Positions 53,501 to 62,871 of a stretch of 64,000 nt of DNA are shown here, one piece after another. Source of the DNA: Metallyticus violacea (lineage: Eukaryota > Arthropoda > Insecta > Mantodea > Metallyticidae); contig CM060841.1 of the NCBI GenBank assembly GCA_030762175.1, positions 10,606,501 to 10,670,500 on the forward strand. The letters run 5' to 3'. The notes under the pieces are model-generated. The model saw nothing but the letters and a program-made list of their open reading frames with translations, was not told the origin of the DNA and did not search any database. Position 1 is the first letter of the stretch, and each line of letters begins with the position of its first letter. Position numbers and translations under genes: made by a program.

Positions 53501-56500
53501 GTTAACCTCACCAGACTTTGTTTGAATCCATTCTTGTAATATAATCAAAATGCATATAGTCTTCACTTCTCTTAATTTGCTGTTGGGGTTGTCTTGTATC
53601 CAGTTGTTTTATCAATGTATAATTCGTTCTCTTGTATATGTAATAATTAGACATCAAGTTTGTTTGCACTAAAAATATCTAAAATATGCATGCATTTATG
53701 CTGTCAAAATCTTTAAAATATGCTGTATTATTTCGAAAATCTGCATTAAGCATGCACCAAATTTGTTAACTTTAAGCTTATACGTTTTGGTACTTACACT
53801 GTACATTCTTCCTTAGACATCATTACGGTTGTTGCAATTTTACACTGATCATTTTCCTTCAAATGCTCAGATGTAAGTTTATCGGTTAACATAAGTTTTC
53901 TGTGTTGAGAAGGATCTTTCCACGTCTACAGATGTTATTGAACAAAATTTGAAAGCGCTTAACTAACTCTGGGGAAATTTCTTCAGGAAACACTACGTTT
54001 TCATTTTGAAGCTATTTATTCACAGAGCGCAAAAGTTTAATGTCAGGATTTCTCTCTAAAACATTGCACAATTTTCTTTCTTACTTTAAAGGAGGACTCT
54101 CAAATTTACTCTGAACTTCATTGAGGATTGATAAAAATTCATATAAAAACAAACCAGATTTTTCGACATTTTTTTTTAATGTGGTTCCAGCTATAACTTT
54201 GAAAAGTGCTTTGATTACAATCAAGTCCCTTTGCAAATACTCACTATTAAAATGTTATGAGAACGTTTTGACAAAGTGTCGGTTGGATTCAGCGTACTAA
54301 CAAATTCTTAGGGGTAATGGGAGATCTGGAAGTTTTTCTTTGTAAGCACAAACTCTTAATGGGACTTTAACAAATGTCTTCTTGGTGCTGGATGTTACAC
54401 TACTCACATCAGGAAAACTTTCCCCTGTGACTTCCGATACTCTGTGAAGTACATGCATAGTACACGTAATATGAATGAGTGGGGGGGGGGGGGGGACTGA
54501 AACAGCTTTTAACATATAAGTTGCAGCATCTGAAACAGAACCCGAAATTTATGTTCACTGCCTACTTCTGACTAATGTAATATCAGAGTATCATTCACGA
54601 AGCGAGCAATTCTCGTAGAGTGGTTTGTTTTTTTCTAAAACCCTACAAGCAATCAAGTGCGTTTTTCCTGGCTCATCTTCCTACAAGAAAATTTGCCATA
54701 TGACAGCCACAGGCATTTGTAGTTTCATCTACTCCCCTTACACAAGTGCATTAAATGGTCCCGAATTTCTAAAATTACTGCGTGTTCAGCTGTCTTGATA
54801 ATTTTTTCTTATGGTAGATTCGTCAGGAATGGCGTTATTTTAACAATATTTTTCCAAGAAACTGCGGAATTTGTGGTTACTGAGTGAATTACACGGTATG
54901 TTTGTGGCTAAAAGAGCTTCATATAAATCAATGCAACCTTCATTCTTTCGTAAAGTTGAAGGAACTTGTGTCAGTAGTGTTTGCTTGCGTGTGTCTTTTT
55001 CTGTTTGTTCAACTGCAACTTGTTTATAGTAAATAACTTTTATTGTCTAGAGTGAAATCCGACTCTCCACATTCTTAAAACACTTTGTTTTAAATTGAAC
55101 TTCTAGACGGTTTTTCTTTCGGCATTGTAACACGACCTTAACCTCACGGAAAAATGAACATCATCAGATTAGCAGGCCAGGTTTGAGCTGCATGATGACG
55201 CAGTATAAGATAAGTAAAATAGAACGAGGAATTCCCCAGTAACATCGCGTGATTTTGTCGCAACCGGCTTGTAGAGTTCCTTATGGGTGTCTCCATAGTA
55301 AGTGACAAAATAATATATAAATTTTAAATATGAATTTTAAAATTTAAATATATTATATGTTCGATGCATGGAAAAGTGTATAATGTGCAAAAACATCGGA
55401 AATATGCAATTATATGCACTATAAAGCTTTACATACAAGCGCAGAAGAACATTAAATTTATTGTTAAACTTAATTCCACATCAAAAGAAAAACAAAGTAA
55501 ATATGTGTTAGTATACGAATCTAATGACTTATAATTACACTTGGGTGTGGAATTGGCATGGCAGGATATATAACAGGTTGTCGTCCAGCTTCGTCTGCTT
55601 GTTCGTGTCCTCTCATGCCTTGATGAGACGGTATTTCCATCAGGGCAATCTTTCTATTTTCTTCAGTAATTATGTTGTATACGTTCTGAATATTATTGAA
55701 TATGGGTTGTGGGTTGTTTTATGTTCTGAGGAGCAAGTAGAGGAATTATTGATTCACAGTAAATGGTACAATTTTTGTTTTCACTGAATTGTGTCATTTT
55801 TATAGCAAATAGTTAAGTGAGAACATGGTGTAAGGATCTGGTAGTTCATACTGAGGGTTCCAAAAATGTATACACACTTTCACAGTAGATATGTATTTAA
55901 TATATTTCAAAGTTAGACCAGAAAACAACAGTAATGTGTAGTATGAAGTTCTGTAAACAGATGTGACTCACGTACATAATGATAGCGTTGCTACGTGACA
56001 GGTAAATCAACAATAAACAAATGAAGCCAAGATTATCGCATGATGTTCTGTAAACAGACGTGACTAACATTACGTTATGCTAGCGTAGCTACAACAAAAT
56101 GGAGCCAAGATTATTGTTTGAACAGCGGGAAACTAATTTTGAAGTGATTGGAAAACAGAGAATGTTGTTGGAGTTCAAAGGATTCGTGTGTACAGAACAG
56201 AACCGCCAACGTGAGTAACAATTGCACACATTCGAGACAAAATTGAGACTCATGGTACCGTATGCAACAGGATGATGCACCACCACATTACCACCTGCGT
56301 ACCTTGATGACAATCTTCTAAAGCACTGTACAAAACGAAGAGGTCTGATTGAGTTTCCACCGCGTTCTCCGGATCTAATTCCGTTGGACTTCTACCTATG
56401 GGGAACTCTTAAGGATGTTGTTTGTATACCGTAGAAAACCAGCTACACTGGCAACACTTCGGGAAGAAACTGAAATGGCATGTGCTGCAATCGCTGAGGA

Positions 56501-59500
56501 CACTTTCGCAAACGTTGCTCAATCAGTAGTTCAACGTACTCAGAAGTGTATCGACGGCGATAGTGGACATTTTGAGCAACTGTTGTAACTGTAAAAGTCT
56601 AAGATGATTAGTGCTCATCATTTTCTGTCTGTGTGAATTCAGTTTTGTTATGTTAACACAGTTTTCTCTTTGCTTGAAGCGTGTATACATTTTTTTTTTT
56701 TTTTTTTGGCACCCGACATTCATTTTGAGAAGATTTTGGCACCACTATATCGACAAGCATTTAAATCCTTAGAGAGTGTTTTGTACTCTGCTTTATCGAC
56801 TTAGTTTTTGGTATATTGCGTTATTTCAAAATTAATTTATGAAACTTTGAGTTTCCATGGTGGCGTTTAATTTAATGTACTCCTTATTGCAGGAATAGAT
56901 ATTCTCAGCTGTTTATCGCAATAATGTGTTCTTTGGTTGAATGGAACTAAGAATGTTATTTTGTAACTCTAATTCACATCTATTGTCTTATACAGTGATC
57001 CCGGTACTCCATTCCGAGCCATATATAGGAGTTGATTTAAACATGTAGGTAAGATTTATCTGCATCCTTCGTATTTGATCGCACATGAATTTTTTTATTT
57101 AATAGTGATTGTCTTTTTGACATGTTTATTGTGTTGTTTAACGAAGGATTTGATGCCTACTTTCCAATTAGTAGTATAAGAGAATAAAGAATGATACTCA
57201 CATAAATTGTTGCTTTGTTAAGAGATCGCTTCATAATATTTATTATAACGATGTTATGGCCATTTTTAACCAACTGAAATTAATGCATTGCTCACTGCTT
57301 AAGCATTTTAATGCGTCTTATATTAATTATTGAACTAATAATGTAAAACTCGTGGAATGTCATTAATTCCGCTAGGAATAAATGAAGGTGTTTAACGCCC
57401 GTTTTTGCTACAGAGGCACCCAGGCGATGGTCACTGATGATACATAAGATGAAATGATATTTTGGGAAAGGATTTATTTTTATCGAAAGAATCGTTCCAG
57501 GCCTAAGTTTAGGGTACCTCCCCGGCATTTGCCATTTGTGAGGACTGAGGAAAACCTGGAAAACACCTCAGTAAGGAAGGATGGTCCTGGCGGGATTCGA
57601 ACCCAGACCTCCCGCTCACGAGTCCGAGACTTAAAGACCTCGGCCACCCGTGACAGTAATTCCGCTAGGGAAAATGAAACTAGAGTACTAAATCAAAATT
57701 TTAAGCCTGATGAATTCAATAATCATTTCATAAGCTCTGTTGAACAATTACACAATTCTCTTTGTTCTGGTAATTACCTGCCACGTCGTTTTTAAATAAT
57801 TTTAATAATCCTGAAAGTACATTTAAATGCAGTTTGGTATCTTCTAATGAAGTACTTAAAGTAATTATCAACTAGGAAGTGCACCTTCTAAGCATGTTTA
57901 TGGCCTGAACGTCGATTTTATAAAAATGGCAAATAATTATATTCTTATATCAGGGTAGGTCCATAGTTTCCGGCCTAACCATTTTCTAGGTATGATAAAG
58001 ACAAAAACTATATTTCAATTTTCAATATAGTTACTCTTTATTGCAATACACTTCTCACATCTTTGGATTAATTTTTTTTAATTTGATTTATTTACGGACG
58101 CTCTTTAACATCTCAGGTCATCAGCGTCCCATTCGAATCAGGGCGTGAAACGGCCGACAAATTTTGCTCAGAGGCCTCTCTTTCAGGCTTGAGGTTCTTT
58201 TTCGTGCCGTAAATGTACGACACGGGACCCGCGGGTTTACTTCCCTTCCGAAGGAAGCCATACTTACGATTTTTACGCCCGAAAAAATCCATCGATCCTG
58301 GCCGGGTTCCAACCCGCGATCTTGGGTTTAGAAGGCAAGTATGGTTACCACTACACCATCAGGACCATCTTTGGATTAACATTTCAACCCCCCCCCCCAA
58401 ATATAGTTAGAATTCTTGTCTGCAAAATGGGCATAAACTGCATCCATCACTTCTTCGTCACTCTTAAATTTCCTTCATCGAAGGTCCTTCTTGAGTTTTG
58501 AGATGAGGGGAGCTATATATGGACTGTAGGGTGGATGATCGATCTCCTTGAAGCCACATTTCTTCACAGCTTCCTTTGCAACACAGGCGCGTTGTCGTAA
58601 AGAAGGCGCACACCACCACTCAGCTTTCCTCACCTTTTCTCTTTGAAGCACGTAGTCTGTGTAATAGACCAGCATAGTACTCCCAATTTACTGTGGTGTT
58701 CCTCTCCTTGAAGTCAATGAAGAGTATTCCTTCACAGTCCCAAAAGATTGTGGCCATGATCTTCTTGACCTTGACTGAGTGACCTTGGGTGCTGCTCTTT
58801 TGGACAAGGGATTATAGTAGAGAACCATAGTTTCATCTGCTGTAGCAATGATTTGCATAACTTCGCTCTCGTTGCCACGGCAGAGCTCCAAAAATGCCTG
58901 ACAACAGATGACTCTTGCTGCTTTTGGACTGAGAAAAGAAGTCTAGATACCCATCTTGCTCTAACCTTATTCATGTTTAAATGTTTATGAATAATTCGAA
59001 GTACTGTTGTTTTAGAAAGGCCTAACCTTGCTGCTATCTCTGTAACTTTGACCCGCCGGTCTTCCATAATTTCTTCTTCCACATGAGCCTTCAAGGGCCG
59101 ACCTGCACGCTCTTCATCTTCAATGCTTTCTCAGCCCATGCATTCGAAAAAGTTTGGTCCATTCTTTTACGGTAGAATATGAGGGGGATGCTTCCCCATA
59201 CACACCGTCCAATCCCTGTTTAATTCCATTTGGAGTAAGTCCTTCTTTTGTGATAGCTTGATACTCCATTTTAAACATGTCACAATCTTCTACACATAGC
59301 CTTCTTTGTGCAACTATAACTGAACACAGCGGAGCGGAAGTTACAGCTGCATTTATTTACTTAATAGATAAGATATGACACTAAATAAGGCTTTTGTGAA
59401 GGCGATAATGCTTATCGGAGAGGCCGGAAACTTACCCTGGTTACTCTTACTTATTGTATTAATGATTATTTTCTCAAAGATGTTTTTCCACAATCACTTA

Positions 59501-60805
59501 AATATGCTAAGATAGTTTCTATATTTAAGAACAATTATTGAATAAGTATGAATAATTATAGACAGTATTTTTCACAATTATTGAAAAAAATAATGTTATC
59601 AATAACTAAATATTTTAAAACTAATGCCTTATTTTCTGATCCACGGTTCGGTTCCATAAAACTTCAGTCAGGGAGGACGTTCCTTGCGGGATTCGAACCC
59701 CAGACCTCTCTCTCACTAATCCACGCCTTAACGACCTCGACCACCCGTGGCGGTCAACATCTTTTATAAAACAGGTTAGTGCTTATTACCACCAGTTTTA
59801 AATAAAGTACGATTTTATACTTTTTAATAAAATAATAAATATTAAAATTAAATACTAGCTTTACACGCTCAGGCGGCCCATAACTCAAATAACCGCACAG
59901 AGTTTGTCGACACATACTACAGCAAAATCTCGCGATTGTTATGTTGTGTGAACTGCCGTGGAAAAACCTCACGGTTGGCGACAAGCTCCCTTTATTTCGA
60001 AAGAACTTTATTAAGTATATTATACTCTATCAATAGCTGAGACGCTTTGAAAACATTTTAGTGGGAAAAAACTGTCAAGATTGGAGTTTTTATAATGAGA
60101 CATTAGTCCTTGAGAATCAATGAGAAATGAATGGTGCATAATATTTCTGCTAAACTAGTGTTTAAACGAAATAATAGTAATAAATAATTACACAAGCTAA
60201 CTTAAATATGATAAGTAAAATAGTTATAAAACATATGGGTAAGCAATTTTAACTGTGCAGTATAGCGACAAAGATATAATTATTAGCTTCATACACGTAT
60301 TTCAATTGATCATATACGACCTAGTCCAGACATAGGGTGGAGCTTTGCATAGGCTTTTCTTAGATTGAACAGAAAACAAGTATAGCCCTCGCCCAGTACC
60401 ATAGCTAGCAGAGACCAATATATTGTACAATTTTATGAATACAAAAAAGCTGCCAGAACTGACTGAATGAGACTTGAGCATGTAACTTTCAGAAAAAAAC
60501 AAAAAACAAAACAAAACAAAAAAAAAAAAACAGACCTTCCATGTGAAAACAATGGATATTATACAAGAAATCTGCGTGACCTTTAACTCTAAAGACAAGC
60601 GGTTGGTATTACTGGACCTGCTCCAAGTATGGTAAGTTCTGCCAATTCTTTCAAAGCACTACCTCATGCCAAAATTCAATGTGTAGTAGAAAGATAATAC
60701 ACGTAAGCGAAAATGAGACAAAATTTCTGACATTCTGTCAAAGAGAGAAAAGGCGGACGTTTTTAAAAGATAATTTTATGGAATTCGGTATACACATCAT
60801 TAAGT

Positions 60806-60849
<44 letters not shown>

Positions 60850-62823
60850 GTCTGCCATTATTCATTGAGTAGATTAGATGTGGAGTTTAAACAACCTTCA
60901 GCATGTCAGCCTATAAGGCTCATTGTGCTACCCCATTGGAAGAGACGCCTTCATTGTTTCCCAAACTTTGTTCCTTGTACAAGTTGCGGTATTGGCATGC
61001 GTTCCCCAGTTATAGAGAGAATGGACACTCAAACAGGATATATGTGGCAGGTTCCTTATCCTGTTTACACAATCTGCAAGTGGGTTCATCTTTATAGAGT
61101 TCCACTTTTCGTAGATGTTTCCTGAAGTGACCATATTCAGTGATTAACGTTACTTTCCTTATTCCTCTTCTGTTCAATTTTAGAAGAGACGGGGAAAGAG
61201 TTTTTGCTAGGACCTAGGACAAATTTCCTTGCTTGCGTTTGGCCAGGATAGATTTGCCACCTTAGCTGATGTTTATCCCCTATCCATGTTTTAACCGTTG
61301 TCTTGGCAGTACGTGTACTGATTTCACCGCTGGCTGAGACCAAAGAAGCATGTGTCAGCACCTCTTTTTGCCAGCTGGTCTGATTTCTTACTCCCATGAA
61401 TGCCTCGGCACTCACCGCAGTTCGAGCCTGTTGCGAGATGCTGGGACAGACATTTTGACACTCCCATACTAGTTTAGATTTCACCTGGTCAGAGTGAAGT
61501 GCTTTTAAGGTGCTTTGACAGTCTGAGAGGATGAGCATTTTTGGTGATAACCCTGATCAAGTCCTCTATAAGCACAGTTTAGGATAACAAATACTTCTGC
61601 CTGAAAAACTGTGCAATATATATCAAGACTTGTGCTAAAGTTGGTCTTTGCAGATAGGCACCGGATTGTATCCCTTTACGAGATAATTAGTTGTGTATAT
61701 ACAGAATATAAATTAATTAGACTGAAACGTGTTTGAAAAATTAGAACATTCATTTTAGAGAGTTTCGTTAAGGAACTCATGGGGGATTTCAGGTCGCTTG
61801 TGGAATGTACTGTGAAGAATACAAGAATACGCGATTTTTGTCTTATTTATGGAAGCTTTTTAACATTTTAAGTCATCAGCATCCATTCAATTCAGGGCGT
61901 GAAACGGCTGGTAAATTTTGCTCAGAGGTTTCTTCTTTCAGGCTTGAGGTCTTTTTTTACATGCCGTAAATCTACGACATGGGACACACGACTTTACTTC
62001 CCTTCCGAAGGAAGCCACACTTGGAATTTTACGCCCGGAAAAAATTCATCGACCCTGACCGGGATTGAACCCGCGATGACCAAATGTTACACATTGAGGC
62101 ATTCCTTTCATTTCAAAGGATGTTATAACTACAGCCTTACGTTTGCACACCGAGAAGCTCCAAGCACTCCGCAACAGTGTAACTGCGCACGGAGTATTGC
62201 TTGGCGGCAACTCATTGCATTTACACAGCTCTTTTACAGGCAGTGTAGAGAAGACGCGTTCACTGTAGCTTGAACTATTTTGACTCATAATGCTCTACGT
62301 TCAAAGCGGGGGTTCTGTGATTCACGAATACCTAAAATGAAGACCAAAAACTTGACTCTAGTTATAGTCACTACAGCTGATTTTTGCTATCCAGCAATGG
62401 GGTCATACATCTTCTGTGAGTATTTTTGTTCTGTAATCTTACATTTTCACACCAAGGACAACATAAAGATGGGATATATATTCCTGTCTGGTTTAGCACC
62501 GCAGTAGTGCTTATTTAATGCTTCTGAATCGTTAATTATTTACTTTTATTAAAAGCTTAGTTAATATTAAAAAACCGGCTAACTTAAGTTTTTCCTCTCA
62601 GTTGCTTCAGAACCTGCCCATGAAGTTTTTAATAAAAAATAAATGCCATCTATATATTCGTATCATGTTGTGATTCAGCCAGTTGGCAAGCGAAACCAAT
62701 ACACTCCCCACCGACAATGAACTTCGGATTGGCGAGTTTATAGCTGTGCTGACAACTGTGCACGAATGTAGATTTCATTTTTGTTCATCCGCAGAATCGA
62801 CAAAACTATAATTATAACCAATC

Positions 62824-62871
<48 letters not shown>

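Larger units (their letters stand above)
57660..59590 (+). mobile_element. LINE remnant split by a mariner insertion
   Basis: Left part 57660-57949: LNQNFKPDEFNNHFISSVEQ and FIKMANNYIL, the stretch before the RT palm in jockey/CR1-like LINEs. Right part 59443-59590: YTLTYCINDYFLKDVFPQSL plus KYAKIVSIFK, the next conserved segment. The two parts join almost exactly across the mariner, with a 1-bp frame change. Confidence 0.7.

Noticed and set aside
58300..58372. Possible tRNA gene on the minus strand
   Set aside because: Head of SINE family B flanked by a target-site duplication.
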